A stretch of 64,000 bases of DNA, from the NCBI RefSeq assembly GCF_030504645.1, contig NZ_JAUKWQ010000001.1, positions 806,001 to 870,000 of the forward strand. The letters run 5' to 3'. The translations under genes were made by a program, and so were the position numbers. How positions within the stretch are numbered: position 1 is the first letter of the stretch; each line of letters starts with the position of its first letter. Below the pieces are notes generated by a model. The model ran no database searches. It was not told the origin of the DNA and was given only the letters and a program-made list of their open reading frames with translations. Below are positions 19,485 to 29,104 of the stretch, one piece after another. The stretch is from Rhizobium oryzicola. Lineage in GTDB: Bacteria; Pseudomonadota; Alphaproteobacteria; Rhizobiales; Rhizobiaceae.

Positions 19485-19511
19485 CGGCCTTCGGCAAATG
19501 CCATGACCAGG

Positions 19512-19534
19512 ACGCCCGGCCTCGTGCCGGGCGT
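19512..19534. terminator. Terminator between convergent BA14K and CorA-like genes
   Basis: Nine-base perfect arms ACGCCCGGC and GCCGGGCGT enclose CTCGT. It lies between two convergent genes and can act on both strands, though the T-runs are short. Confidence 0.7.
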
Positions 19535-19553
19535 ATTCATGTGAGGTCGGCAA

Positions 19554-20549
19554 TCAAAGAATGCGGGCCTTCTTGACCGCCCACCAAGCCAGCAGGATCG
19601 ACAGTACGATGAAGCCGATGGCATACATCGTACCGTCATCGCTCTTGGAAAAGAAGAGATTGCCGGTGTTCATGCCGAAGAAGCCTGTTACCAGCGTCGG
19701 CGGCAGCAGGAAGGCGGTCATCAGCGACAGCACATACAGATGCCGGTTGGTTTCCGACGACAGCTTGGAATCGATTTCTTCGTGCAACAGGCGGGCGCGC
19801 TCCTGCAGCGCGTAGATGTCGTGATCTACGGATTCCAACCGACTGATCAGCCGGCTCGACACATCCTCGAAGGCAGGGTGAATGTCATCCTCGTCAGCGG
19901 CTGCGGCCCGGCGCAGTAGTGATAGCACGGTGCGAAGATGCCGATGCAGACGAACCGCGGTGCGGCGGATGGGGGCAAGCCTACGGCGTTCGTCCCGCGG
20001 CGTTTCGTGATAGACGTAGTCTTCGATCTGGTTCAGCTCTTCCGTCACTTCCATGACAAGCGCAATCAGCGTGCGCTGGAACTCGGTGACGATGAGTTCG
20101 AGAATATCCATCGGCTGGCGATAGCGAGAGGGGTTCTTCTCAATTGCCGCGCGCACGCGCTCGGCAGATTGCAGCGGTTGCAGACGGGTGGTGACGATCA
20201 GGTGGCCGCAAACGGCGAAATGTAGCCAGCCGAGATCGCGCGTATTGGTATCGAAATCGCGCTGGAAATCGACAAGCGTGCCGTAGACAACCTGGTCGCT
20301 GACCGTCAGCGAAGCATGGGTCTCATGGGTAACGAGCGCCGCTGCGGCGATAGATGGCAAACCGGGCAATGTCTCTAAAAACGATGCGACGCGGGCATCG
20401 GCGAGGTTGAGATGCAGCCAGACAAAACCATCCGTATCGAGCAATTCCTGTAGGCTCGCTTCCGAGGTCAGCGAATTGCATTCGGTGTTTGAGGGCTTGA
20501 AGTGGTATGCCCAGACGAGACCGGGAATAGTGGGGGCGGCGATCAACAT
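19554..20549 (-). CDS. CorA/ZntB family metal-ion transporter
   Basis: The protein forms a pentameric inner-membrane channel for divalent metal ions. Its 331 residues begin with a large cytosolic domain and long helices (VMEVTEELNQIEDYVYHETPRDERRRL). Two C-terminal membrane helices follow, separated by the hallmark GMN motif in TGFFGMNTGNLFF. The overall form (start PGLVWAYHF) is closer to ZntB than to Mg-transporting CorA, so zinc is a fair guess, but the ion is not proven by sequence. It is divergent from the acyl-CoA dehydrogenase gene. Confidence 0.9.
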   Translation of the reverse strand: MLIAAPTIPGLVWAYHFKPSNTECNSLTSEASLQELLDTDGFVWLHLNLADARVASFLETLPGLPSIAAAALVTHETHASLTVSDQVVYGTLVDFQRDFDTNTRDLGWLHFAVCGHLIVTTRLQPLQSAERVRAAIEKNPSRYRQPMDILELIVTEFQRTLIALVMEVTEELNQIEDYVYHETPRDERRRLAPIRRTAVRLHRHLRTVLSLLRRAAAADEDDIHPAFEDVSSRLISRLESVDHDIYALQERARLLHEEIDSKLSSETNRHLYVLSLMTAFLLPPTLVTGFFGMNTGNLFFSKSDDGTMYAIGFIVLSILLAWWAVKKARIL

Positions 20550-20631
20550 ATCAAATCCAGGCTTTGGGGCGGAAGTCGAGACATACTAGGTGCCTTGGAT
20601 GACGGGAATGTGCAAGCGAGGTCGGAGCCGA

Positions 20632-20661
20632 TTGACAACCAGTCTTACGTTTACGTAAAAA
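20632..20661 (+). promoter_or_regulatory. Promoter with palindromic MerR-type operator
   Basis: TTGACA (20632-20637) is followed after 18 bases by TAAAAA. The spacer region carries TTACG-TTTA-CGTAA (20645-20658), which overlaps the -10. A palindrome placed between -35 and -10 is the MerR-family layout, and the sequence resembles, from memory, operators of LiuR-type regulators of acyl-CoA catabolism. It serves the acyl-CoA dehydrogenase gene 56 bases downstream. Confidence 0.5.
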
Positions 20662-20716
20662 GAAGAAAATCGACCGTCTGGTCCGATGTAGTACACGCGG
20701 CTGAGGAGGAGCTTTC

Positions 20717-22507
20717 ATGTACAACGCCCCTGTCCGGGATATCGTCTTCACCCTGAACCATGTTGCAGGCCTCGAAGGTGCCATTCAATCCGGCAGCATG
20801 GGGGAACTCGGGCCGGATCTGGTGGACGCCATTCTGGAAGAGGCGGGGCGTTTCGCCAGCCAGGAAATGGCGCCGCTCGGCGAGATCGGCGACAAGCAGG
20901 GCGCACGTTTGATCGACGGCAAGGTGCGGTCACCCGATGGCTGGGTCGATCTTTACAAGTCCTGGCGGGAAGGCGGATGGAACGGGCTGACGGCGCCGGA
21001 AGCCTTTGGCGGTCAGGCACTGCCGCATATGTTGAATGTCGCGACGCTGGAAATGTGGAACTCCGCCTCCATGGGGTTCGCGCTGGGGCCGACCTTGACG
21101 ATCGGCGCCATCGAAGCCCTTCATGCCCATGGCAGCGAGGCGCTGAAGGCGAAGTATCTGGAAAAGCTGGTCTCCGGTGAATGGACCGGCACCATGAACC
21201 TGACGGAACCGCATGCCGGTTCCGACCTCGGGGTGTTGAAGACCCGCGCCGAGCGCCGCGACGATGGCACCTACCGCATCTTCGGCCAGAAGATCTACAT
21301 CACCTGGGGCGAGCATGACGCTGCCGACAACATCATCCATCTGGTGCTGGCCCGCCTGCCGGATGCACCGGCCGGCACGCGCGGCATCTCGCTCTTCCTG
21401 GTGCCGAAATTCCTGGTGAACGAGGACGGGTCGCTGGGCGAGCGCAACGATCTGTTCTGCCACTCGCTCGAAAATAAGCTCGGCATTCATGGCTCCCCCA
21501 CCTGCACCATGATCTATGGCGATGGTCGCTATGGATCGGAAAAGGGGGCGATCGGCTGGTTGGTTGGCGAGGAGAACAAGGGCCTCGCCTGCATGTTCAC
21601 AATGATGAACAATGCGCGCCTCGCCGTTGGCATCCAGGGTGTCGCGGTGGCCGAAGCCGCAACCCAGAAGGCGATCGCCTATGCCAAGGAACGCACGCAA
21701 GGCAAGGCGCCGGGCTGGACGGGGCAGGGCCAATCGGGCGGCATGAGCCCGATCATCGAACACCCGGATGTCGCCCGCATGCTGCTTACCATGAAGGCGC
21801 TGACGCAAGGCTCACGTGCCATCTGCTATGCCTGCGCTCATGCGCTGGATCTCTCACACCGTTCTGCAGACGCGAAATCACATTGGGAGCAGCGCGCAGC
21901 CCTGCTGACGCCGATCGCCAAAGCCTTTTCCACCGATGTTGGCGTCGATGTCGCCTCGCTGGGTATCCAGGTGCATGGTGGCATGGGCTTCATCGAAGAG
22001 ACGGGCGCGGCCCGCTACCTGCGTGATGCCCGCATCGCGCCGATCTATGAGGGCACCAACGGCATCCAGGCGATCGACCTCGTGACGCGCAAACTTCCGC
22101 TCGGCAATGGCGATCATGTGCGGGGCTTTATCGTTGAACTGCGGGCTATCGCAGAGGCGGTTCGGCTGTCCAACAAGCCGGATCTGGGCGAAACGGCAGA
22201 GCGGCTGGTCCGCGCGCTGGATGATTTGACCGAGACGACCGAATGGTTGCTGGCGCGGCTGGCTGAGGGCAAGACGGCGGAAGCACTGGCCGGTGCGACA
22301 CCCTATCAACGCCTGTTCGGACTGGCGCTGACGGGTGCCTATCTCGCCAAGGGCGCGATAGCACAAGCTGATGATGGCAGTGAACTTGCGCGCGCATCAC
22401 TTTGCCGTTTTGCTGCGGAAAACCTGCTCTCGGAAACAGCGGCGCTGAAGGATCGGGTTATGACAGGTGCCGCCAGCCTGGAAGCGGCACGTGCCGCGCT
22501 TGCCTGA
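20717..22507 (+). CDS. Acyl-CoA dehydrogenase (long form)
   Basis: This FAD enzyme introduces the trans-2 double bond into an acyl-CoA. At 596 residues it is the long type with an extra N-terminal segment and a C-terminal helical extension. Visible are MNLTEPHAGSDLG, KIYITWGEHD, GIQVHGGMGFIEE and APIYEGTNGIQAIDL, where Glu445 is the expected catalytic base. The chain-length preference cannot be read. An enoyl-CoA hydratase gene follows after ten bases, so the pair covers two successive beta-oxidation steps. A palindromic operator precedes it. Confidence 0.93.
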   Translation: MYNAPVRDIVFTLNHVAGLEGAIQSGSMGELGPDLVDAILEEAGRFASQEMAPLGEIGDKQGARLIDGKVRSPDGWVDLYKSWREGGWNGLTAPEAFGGQALPHMLNVATLEMWNSASMGFALGPTLTIGAIEALHAHGSEALKAKYLEKLVSGEWTGTMNLTEPHAGSDLGVLKTRAERRDDGTYRIFGQKIYITWGEHDAADNIIHLVLARLPDAPAGTRGISLFLVPKFLVNEDGSLGERNDLFCHSLENKLGIHGSPTCTMIYGDGRYGSEKGAIGWLVGEENKGLACMFTMMNNARLAVGIQGVAVAEAATQKAIAYAKERTQGKAPGWTGQGQSGGMSPIIEHPDVARMLLTMKALTQGSRAICYACAHALDLSHRSADAKSHWEQRAALLTPIAKAFSTDVGVDVASLGIQVHGGMGFIEETGAARYLRDARIAPIYEGTNGIQAIDLVTRKLPLGNGDHVRGFIVELRAIAEAVRLSNKPDLGETAERLVRALDDLTETTEWLLARLAEGKTAEALAGATPYQRLFGLALTGAYLAKGAIAQADDGSELARASLCRFAAENLLSETAALKDRVMTGAASLEAARAALA

Positions 22508-22517
22508 GGAGGCTTTG

Positions 22518-23282
22518 ATGAGCGACGATCTTATTCTTGTCGAGCGTCCCGAGGCGCATCCCGGCGTGCTGGTGATCCGGTTCAACCGGCCGGACAAGAA
22601 GAACGCCATCACGGCCGCCATGTATCGGCGCATGACGCTGGCTCTCCACGAAGCCGGGCAGGATGCCGGCATCAAGGCGGTTGCCTTTCTCGGCGCCGAG
22701 GGATGTTTTTCCGCCGGCAATGATATGGGCGACTTTATCGCCTATGCCGTGTCCGGTTCATCGGAGCCGCCGGCTGCGGTTGATTTTCTCAAGGTGATCG
22801 CAAGCTTTGGCAAGCCGCTGGTCTCTGGCGTTGATGGCCTGGCGATCGGCATCGGCACCACGCTCAACCTGCATTGTGATCTCACCATCGCTTCCAGCCG
22901 CAGCCTGTTCCGCACCCCGTTTGTGGATCTGGCCCTGGTGCCCGAAGCGGCCTCCAGCCTGATCGTGCCGCGGATCGCCGGTCATCAGCGGGCCTTTGCC
23001 CTGCTGGCGCTGGGCGAGGGTTTTTCCGCCGAGGCCGCGCGCGAGGCGGGGCTGATCTGGAAGGTGGTGGAGGCCGAGGCGGTGGAACGGGAGACGCTTG
23101 CGCTTGCTTCCTCGCTCGCGGCAAAGCCCGCCGGCGCGCTTCGGATCGCCCGTGACCTTCTGCGCGGCGACACGCAGCAGGTGCTGGATCGCATGGATGG
23201 CGAGATGGTGCATTTCTCTGCGCAGCTGAAGAGCGCGGAAGCCCGCGCGGCCTTTGAAGCCTTCATGAAACGATCGCGGTGA
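22518..23282 (+). CDS. Enoyl-CoA hydratase/isomerase family protein
   Basis: This crotonase-fold enzyme of 254 residues probably hydrates the product of the dehydrogenase encoded just upstream. It shows RFNRPDKKNAITAAMYRRM, the oxyanion-hole region FSAGNDMGDF, GLAIGIGTTLNLHCDLTIAS, and FVDLALVPEAASSLIVPRIAG. Family members differ in catalytic residues (hydratase, isomerase, hydrolase), so the reaction is inferred from context. The start at 22518 has GAGGAGG in front, overlapping the end of the upstream gene region; translation is likely coupled. Confidence 0.9.
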   Translation: MSDDLILVERPEAHPGVLVIRFNRPDKKNAITAAMYRRMTLALHEAGQDAGIKAVAFLGAEGCFSAGNDMGDFIAYAVSGSSEPPAAVDFLKVIASFGKPLVSGVDGLAIGIGTTLNLHCDLTIASSRSLFRTPFVDLALVPEAASSLIVPRIAGHQRAFALLALGEGFSAEAAREAGLIWKVVEAEAVERETLALASSLAAKPAGALRIARDLLRGDTQQVLDRMDGEMVHFSAQLKSAEARAAFEAFMKRSR

Positions 23283-23395
23283 GGGGGAGCATGCTTGCCG
23301 ACGAACCTACCGTTCACGGCTTGTTAAGGCGTGCGCTGGAAGGATAACCTTCAGCGCCGCCCGAAAGATGGAGCGGCGGACCGGGAGCGACATCC

Positions 23396-23653
23396 ATGAA
23401 GAAAGTCCTGCTTGCAGCAGTCAGCCTGCTGATCGGCGCCTCTGCAGCGATTGCCGATGGCAAGGTCATCACATCCCGCACCATCAATAACAATGACTAC
23501 AAGCCCCGCCAGCGCTTCATCTGCGTGGTGCCGCCTCAGGACAGCGACAATCGTTCGCGGCCCTATACCTGCCGCGCTCCGGAAGGCCGCGTCGGTGGCA
23601 CCTGCCGTTGCGATGGTGTTGTCGGCTCCGGCCGGCTGGACCTTGCCGGTTGA
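23396..23653 (+). CDS. Small exported cysteine-containing protein
   Basis: The 85-residue product has a clear signal peptide (MKKVLLAAVSLLIGASAAIA) and a mature part of about 64 residues with four Cys: FICVVPP, YTCRAPEG and GTCRCDGVVGSG. They could form two disulfides in the periplasm. GGGAG precedes the ATG. I do not recognise a family. Its TGA stop abuts, base to base, the stop of the convergent RNA methyltransferase gene. Confidence 0.75.
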   Translation: MKKVLLAAVSLLIGASAAIADGKVITSRTINNNDYKPRQRFICVVPPQDSDNRSRPYTCRAPEGRVGGTCRCDGVVGSGRLDLAG

Positions 23654-24898
23654 TCACTTCGACAGCAGGGCTACGGCCTCGACATGCGGCGACCAGAGGA
23701 ACTGGTCGATCGGCGTGACGGAGATGATCTTGTAGCCGCTATCTACGAGGACGCGCAGATCCCGCGCCAGCGTCAGCGGGTTGCAGCTGACGGCCGCAAT
23801 CGTCCGGATGCCGGATTTTGCCAGTTCCTTGGTCTGGGCTTCCGCACCCGCGCGCGGCGGGTCGAACACCACAGCGTCGTAATTCTTCAATTCCTGCGGC
23901 ATCAGCGGGCGGCGGAAGAGATCGCGCTTTTCCACGCTGACCGGCTTTAGGCCCTGCGTGCGGCGCGCCGCCTCGTCCAGTGCTTTCAGCGCCTTGTCGT
24001 CACCTTCCACCGCGTGCACCTTGGCTTGCCGCGCCAGCCGCAGCGCAAACGTGCCGCTGCCGGCAAACAGATCCAGCACCCGTTTTGACTTGCCGATATG
24101 GGCGATGACGAGCTCCGCCATCACCTGTTCCGCCTCCCGCGTCGCTTGCGTGAACCCGCCGGGAGGAGGGGACACTGTGACGCCACCGAAGTCGAGCTGC
24201 GGCTTCTGCGGCTCCACGACGATCTCACCATTGATGGAGACGCGGGCGATACCCTTGAGGGACAGGACGGTTTCCACCACGGTACGGCGCTGCTTGTCCG
24301 ACAGCGCTTTCAAGCCATCGGCAGCCAGGTCGAGCCCGGACAGCGTCTCTATCACGGTTAGGCGAAAGGGATCGGCACCGACAGCCATGCTGCCTGCAAG
24401 CGTCCGGATCATCTCCAGCCGCCCGACAATACCGGGCGACATGATCGGACATTCGCGGATGGAGATAATGGTGTGGCTCTCCATCTGGTTGAAGCCCAGA
24501 AGAACCTCCTTCTCCGTCTTGCGCACGCTGAACACGGCGCGGCGACGCTCTCCAGGCGCGGCGGGTACGAGATCGCGCACGTCAGGCTCAAGGCCTTTGG
24601 CCTTCAACGCGTCCACGACAAGCGCACGTTTGAACTCCTGATAGGGCTTGTCTGCCAGATGCTGCAGCGAACAGCCGCCGCAGAGATCACCGTCCGGACC
24701 GAAATGCCGGCAGGGCGGCGTCACCCGCTCCGGCGCGGTGACGGAGGTGGACATGACAGTGCCCTGATTGCCGACGCGCGCAATCGCGACCGTCTCCCCG
24801 GGCAGGGCAAAGGGAACATAGATGGGGCCTTCCGCGCCATGGGCAATGCCGTGGCCCTGTGCGCCCAGGCGCTGGATGGTAACGGTCTCGGTGCTCAT
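23654..24898 (-). CDS. 23S rRNA (uracil-5-)-methyltransferase family protein (RumA/RlmD type)
   Basis: The enzyme methylates a uridine of RNA at C5 using S-adenosylmethionine. The 414 residues have an N-terminal TRAM-like domain and an iron-sulfur cluster site (Cys63, Cys73, Cys76 and the Cys of RECPIMSPG). The methyltransferase core shows VLDLFAGSGTFALRLA, VFDPPRAGAEAQ and the nucleophile loop AAVSCNPLTLARDL. Its ATG at 24898 overlaps the TGA of tlyA by four bases (ATGA), so the two are translationally coupled. The exact rRNA position is not readable. Confidence 0.93.
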   Translation of the reverse strand: MSTETVTIQRLGAQGHGIAHGAEGPIYVPFALPGETVAIARVGNQGTVMSTSVTAPERVTPPCRHFGPDGDLCGGCSLQHLADKPYQEFKRALVVDALKAKGLEPDVRDLVPAAPGERRRAVFSVRKTEKEVLLGFNQMESHTIISIRECPIMSPGIVGRLEMIRTLAGSMAVGADPFRLTVIETLSGLDLAADGLKALSDKQRRTVVETVLSLKGIARVSINGEIVVEPQKPQLDFGGVTVSPPPGGFTQATREAEQVMAELVIAHIGKSKRVLDLFAGSGTFALRLARQAKVHAVEGDDKALKALDEAARRTQGLKPVSVEKRDLFRRPLMPQELKNYDAVVFDPPRAGAEAQTKELAKSGIRTIAAVSCNPLTLARDLRVLVDSGYKIISVTPIDQFLWSPHVEAVALLSK

Positions 24899-25644
24899 GG
24901 CTTGCGTCCTGCCAATAGATATTCCTGGTTTCCGTCTCCCCCGACGATGGGGGAGGCAATGATGCCGAGGCTCTCCCAGCCCATCTCCTCGACAAGCCAA
25001 CGTTCGAGGTCGGCAGCGATCTGGGACCCCAGCGAGGGATCGCGCAATATACCACCCTTGCCGATCGCCTCGCGGCCCGCTTCGAACTGCGGCTTGACGA
25101 GCAGAACACAGAAAGCGCCTTTGTCGGCCAGGTGCAGCGCCGGTGGAAGCGCAAGCTTCAGCGAGATGAAAGAGACATCGGACACGACAGCGCCAATCGT
25201 CCGGTGGCCGATATCCTCGGCGGTCAGACTGCGCGCATTCAGCCCTTCGAGGTTCGTGACCCTTCGATCATCCCGGAGGCTCGGACGCAACTGGTCATGT
25301 CCCACATCCACGGCAACCACATGCATGGCCCCGCGCTCCAGCAAGACCTGCGTGAAGCCGCCGGTTGAGGCGCCAACGTCGAGACAACAGACGTCAGCCG
25401 GCGTGAGTCCGAAGTGGTCGAGCGCTGCAACGAGCTTCAGTGCAGCCCGCGATACGTAATTGAGGGCCGGATCGTCGATCGAAATTGCTGAGGAAGCGGA
25501 GGTCATCTGCCCCGGCTTCGTCGCAACTTTGCCGTCAACCCGCACGGTGCCGCGCAGGACCGCATCGCGTGCCCGCGACCTGCTTTCGAACAGGCCGCGT
25601 GTGACGAGAAGCTGGTCCAGGCGTTGCGAAGTGGTTTGGGTCAT
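24895..25644 (-). CDS. tlyA: TlyA family rRNA (cytidine-2'-O)-methyltransferase
   Basis: TlyA methylates ribosomal RNA at cytidine 2'-O; in mycobacteria this makes the ribosome sensitive to capreomycin. The 249 residues start with an S4 RNA-binding domain ([22 protein letters not shown]). The FtsJ-like methyltransferase domain has [20 protein letters not shown] and [18 protein letters not shown]. Old annotations call it hemolysin. The ATG at 25644 is preferred over one 36 bases upstream, which adds no family-like sequence. It couples to the rumA-like gene and is divergent from a chemoreceptor. Confidence 0.93.
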   Translation of the reverse strand: MTQTTSQRLDQLLVTRGLFESRSRARDAVLRGTVRVDGKVATKPGQMTSASSAISIDDPALNYVSRAALKLVAALDHFGLTPADVCCLDVGASTGGFTQVLLERGAMHVVAVDVGHDQLRPSLRDDRRVTNLEGLNARSLTAEDIGHRTIGAVVSDVSFISLKLALPPALHLADKGAFCVLLVKPQFEAGREAIGKGGILRDPSLGSQIAADLERWLVEEMGWESLGIIASPIVGGDGNQEYLLAGRKP

Positions 25645-25867
25645 CCTGCGCTCAATGCCGCGCATAGACTGGCAAAGCAAGTCTCTTCCGATTCCTGGGG
25701 AGGCTGGTTTTGCGCCGCTGACGAGATCATGCCGCTTTCTCCATCAAGCGATGAAATTTCAAATTGCAGATGCGACTTTCAATCACCTGTTAAGGCAAAT
25801 CGGTTTTGGTGGGATATCACTAGAGCCGGTGGCGCACGATGCGCCTCTTTTGAAGCACCTGAGAACG

Positions 25868-27925
25868 ATGTCATTGCAAAATCTCTCGATCAACAAGAAG
25901 CTCATCGCTGCCTTCATGGCGCTCATGTCCATTTGCCTTCTGGCATCGGCATTCGTTTTTCGCGGTGCGTTGACCTCCAGCGAAGCCGCCGAGCGCCAGT
26001 TGGCTGCACAGGCCATCGTTGAAAAGACCGATGCTGCGGTGCAGGGCATGCTGGAACAGGCCACCAACCTGCGTGGCTACCTGCTTTACGGCACCGACAC
26101 CACCTATCGTGAAGTGGGCGCTAGCCGCGAGAAAATGCTGGCTGCGCTGGACGAAGCGACTCAACTCGCTGCCGGTCGCGCCGACCTGATCACCTCCCTG
26201 ACGGCCATGCGCCAGTCTGCCAACGAGTTCCAGACGCAGCTGGCAGAGCCGCAGATGGCAGCCCGCAAGGCCGACAAGCCGTTGACCGAGGTCCTTGCGG
26301 CAGGCCAGACAAAAATGTCCGGACAGTTGGACGCGTTCCGTGCCGCCGCCGCTCAGACCAAGGACAAGGCCATGGCCTTGGCACGCCAGCTCGTGGCTGA
26401 CCAGCGCCAGGCCTTTACGGATCTTCTGCTGACGCTGTTGATCGGCGGTGCGGTGGCTGGCGTCATCTGCGTCGTCATCATCTGGGGCCTTTCTCAGGCC
26501 ATCGTCGCTCCGATCGTCGGCATGACGAATGCCATGTCACGCATCGCAGCCGGTGACAACAATACGGAAGTGCCGGCACTTGATCGTGGCGACGAAGTGG
26601 GCCGCATGGCCCAGGCGGTCGCGGTCTTCAAGGATGCAGCCATCGAAAAGCAGCGTCTGGCGCGCGAAGCCGACGAGATCCGCCAGGCCAGCGATCGTGA
26701 GCGCATGACCAATGACGAGCGCAAGGCCTTCGAAGCTGCGGAAATTGATTTCGCGATGAACGCACTTGCCGAAGGTCTGACGGAATTGGCCAACGGCAAT
26801 GTGTCCTATCGTCTTGCCAAGCCCTTTGCCGATCGCCTGGACCGCCTCCGCCACGATTTCAACGAAGCGCTTGGCAAGCTGCAGACAGCCCTGCGCGGTG
26901 TTGGCCAGAATGCATCCGCCATCAATGCCGGTGCCACGGAAATTCGCGCGGCAACCGATGATCTGGCCAAGCGAACCGAGCGTCAGGCCGCTTCCGTGGA
27001 GCAGACGGCTGCCGCTGTCGAGGAAGTGACCACGACGGTCAAGGAATCGGCTCGTCGTGCGGAAGATGTCGGTGTTCGCGTCGAGCGGGCCCGCATCAGC
27101 GCTGAAAAGTCCGGTGAGGTGGTGCGCCGCGCTGTTGAGGCGATGGAAGGCATTTCCAAGTCATCAGGCGAGATCGTCAACATCATCAGCGTCATCGATG
27201 ACATCGCCTTCCAGACCAACCTGCTGGCACTGAACGCGGGTGTTGAAGCGGCGCGTGCTGGCGAGGCCGGCAAGGGCTTTGCCGTGGTTGCACAGGAAGT
27301 GCGCGAGCTTGCCCAGCGCTCCGCCAATGCCGCGCGGGAGATTAAGACGCTTCTGACCACCTCCAGCCAGCAGGTGGATGCTGGCGTGGCACTCGTCGGT
27401 GAAACCGGCGAAGCGTTGCAGGCGATCGTCACCGAGGTCCAGGGTATCGACGAAAATATCCGTGCGATCGTAACCTCCTCTCGCGAGCAGTCGACCGGTC
27501 TTCAGGAGATCAATCAGGCGGTCACCGCGATGGATCACAACACGCAGCAGAATGCCGCCATGGTGGAAGAGCAGACGGCAGCAAGCCACGCGCTGGCACG
27601 CGAAGCCGCAGCGCTGGATGACCTCCTCAGCCAGTTCAAGCTGGGTGTTGCCGCAGGCGGACAGTTTGCTCCGACGCGCGCGTCCAATGTATCCCAACCC
27701 AAATCGCCCTCGGCGCCATCTGCCGCCAGCGCACCTTCGTCGACGATTGCACCGGCTGCTGCTCCAAAGCGTTCATTCCAGCCAGGCCCTAAGGCGGCGA
27801 GCGTCACCTCGCGCCCGGCGCCGTCTCCCGCTGCCGCCCTTCACAACAAGCTGGCTGGCGCCTTCAAGAGTGCACCGGCGCCTGCGGCATCCAAGCCCGC
27901 CCAAGACAATTGGGAAGAGTTCTGA
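25868..27925 (+). CDS. Methyl-accepting chemotaxis protein with CheR-tether tail
   Basis: This receptor has 685 residues. Membrane helix one (about 12-31) is followed by a helical periplasmic domain of about 150 residues (four-helix/CHASE3-like, with [16 protein letters not shown]), then helix two (about 186-210), HAMP, a second HAMP-like segment near 300-345 and the signalling domain with [19 protein letters not shown] Pro/Ala/Ser-rich tail of about 95 residues ends in NWEEF, the xWxxF pentapeptide that binds the methyltransferase CheR. I placed the start at ATG 25868 ([12 protein letters not shown]); the open frame continues upstream without receptor-like sequence. Confidence 0.93.
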   Translation: MSLQNLSINKKLIAAFMALMSICLLASAFVFRGALTSSEAAERQLAAQAIVEKTDAAVQGMLEQATNLRGYLLYGTDTTYREVGASREKMLAALDEATQLAAGRADLITSLTAMRQSANEFQTQLAEPQMAARKADKPLTEVLAAGQTKMSGQLDAFRAAAAQTKDKAMALARQLVADQRQAFTDLLLTLLIGGAVAGVICVVIIWGLSQAIVAPIVGMTNAMSRIAAGDNNTEVPALDRGDEVGRMAQAVAVFKDAAIEKQRLAREADEIRQASDRERMTNDERKAFEAAEIDFAMNALAEGLTELANGNVSYRLAKPFADRLDRLRHDFNEALGKLQTALRGVGQNASAINAGATEIRAATDDLAKRTERQAASVEQTAAAVEEVTTTVKESARRAEDVGVRVERARISAEKSGEVVRRAVEAMEGISKSSGEIVNIISVIDDIAFQTNLLALNAGVEAARAGEAGKGFAVVAQEVRELAQRSANAAREIKTLLTTSSQQVDAGVALVGETGEALQAIVTEVQGIDENIRAIVTSSREQSTGLQEINQAVTAMDHNTQQNAAMVEEQTAASHALAREAAALDDLLSQFKLGVAAGGQFAPTRASNVSQPKSPSAPSAASAPSSTIAPAAAPKRSFQPGPKAASVTSRPAPSPAAALHNKLAGAFKSAPAPAASKPAQDNWEEF

Positions 27926-27946
27926 AATACTTCAGAGTGCGTGTTG

Positions 27947-27972
27947 AAAAGGGGCGGGCGACTGCCCCTTTT
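27947..27972 (+). terminator. Rho-independent terminator after chemoreceptor
   Basis: Arms AAAAGGGGC and GCCCCTTTT around GGGCGACT, ending in a T-run, 22 bases after the stop codon. It separates the receptor from the DUF4424 genes. Confidence 0.85.
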
Positions 27973-28045
27973 TCCATTGCAGCCTATCCCTTGCCAGCGC
28001 CCGCAGACGCGTTATCGTCATGGGGACGGATAGGGGGATTGGACC

Positions 28046-29074
28046 ATGATCAGGCAGGTCGGATTGGGTGCTGCGATTTCACTGGTGCTTTTCGCCAGTG
28101 CTCTGGCAAACGACACGATGGCGGAACTCAAAGCCGGCGGTCTTGTGTTCGTGCGCACCAGCGATGTGATCATGAGCCAGGAGGAACTCTTCCTCTCCAT
28201 GGACGAGGTGCGGGTGGATTACGTCTTCACCAACAAGTCTGACAAAAACGTTGAAACCGTTGTCGCCTTTCCCATGCCGGATGTGGAAGGCTCGATGGGG
28301 CTGAACCTCGCCTTGGATGACCGCGAATCCGATAACTTCTTGGGGTTCACCGTGACGCAGGACGGGCAGGCCATCAAACCGACGCTCGACCAGCATGTGC
28401 TGGTCGCCGGCGTTGACAGGACGGATGAGTTGCGGGCGGCCAAGGTGCCGCTTCTGCCCTACAGCGAAAAGACCTATGCCGCGCTGGCCGCCCTGCCGGA
28501 CGCGACCAAGAAGGATTGGATCAGCAAGGGTCTTTTCCTCGAAGATATCATCGACGCCGGAAAGGGTCCGCAGGCGGACTACACGCCGTTATGGACCCTG
28601 CGTTCCACCTACTGGTGGAAGACGACCTTCCCGGCCGGCAAGACCGTGCGCGTCAGCCACCGCTACAAGCCAAGCGTCGGCGGCACCGTGGAAATCAGCT
28701 TCGTGCAGGATGGCAAGCCGAACCAATACTACAAGGAATATGCAGCCCGCTACTGCATGGATGATGCATTCCTCAAAACCGGGATCAAGCTGCGCAATGA
28801 TCAGGAAAGGACGAATGTCATCTATAGCGAAAGATGGCTGTCCTACATTTTGAAAACGGGCGCCAACTGGAGCAATGGCGCGATCGGCAAGTTCAAGCTG
28901 GCCGTCGATAAGGGCAGGCCGGAAAACTACGTCAGCTTCTGTGGCGATGGCGTCAAGAAGACTGGCCCGACGACGTTCGTGATGGAGAAGACGGACTTCT
29001 GGCCGGACAAGGATCTGGATCTGTTGTTCCTGGTCCGGGAAACCCCCGGTCAAGATCCCCAGCCCAAACCTTAG
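28046..29074 (+). CDS. DUF4424 family exported protein, copy 1
   Basis: The 342-residue protein has a signal peptide (ending near LFASALA) and a mature part expected in the periplasm. Family-like landmarks are SMDEVRVDYVFTNKSDKNVETVVAFPMPD, FLGFTVTQDGQ, TLRSTYWWKTTFPAGKTVRVSHRYKP and ENYVSFCGDGVKKTGPTTF. Cys near 237 (RYCMDD) and in SFCGDG may pair. The function of DUF4424 is not known. The next gene is a close paralogue 30 bases on, and a third follows the next receptor, so the block interleaves these proteins with chemoreceptors. Confidence 0.85.
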   Translation: MIRQVGLGAAISLVLFASALANDTMAELKAGGLVFVRTSDVIMSQEELFLSMDEVRVDYVFTNKSDKNVETVVAFPMPDVEGSMGLNLALDDRESDNFLGFTVTQDGQAIKPTLDQHVLVAGVDRTDELRAAKVPLLPYSEKTYAALAALPDATKKDWISKGLFLEDIIDAGKGPQADYTPLWTLRSTYWWKTTFPAGKTVRVSHRYKPSVGGTVEISFVQDGKPNQYYKEYAARYCMDDAFLKTGIKLRNDQERTNVIYSERWLSYILKTGANWSNGAIGKFKLAVDKGRPENYVSFCGDGVKKTGPTTFVMEKTDFWPDKDLDLLFLVRETPGQDPQPKP

Positions 29075-29104
29075 GTGTGGTAGACCGGGCGAGGGCGAAA
29101 CGCG

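Noticed and set aside
25460-25867. Upstream extension of the chemoreceptor frame into tlyA
   Set aside because: It overlaps tlyA on the other strand and lacks a membrane helix at its start; the receptor begins properly at 25868.
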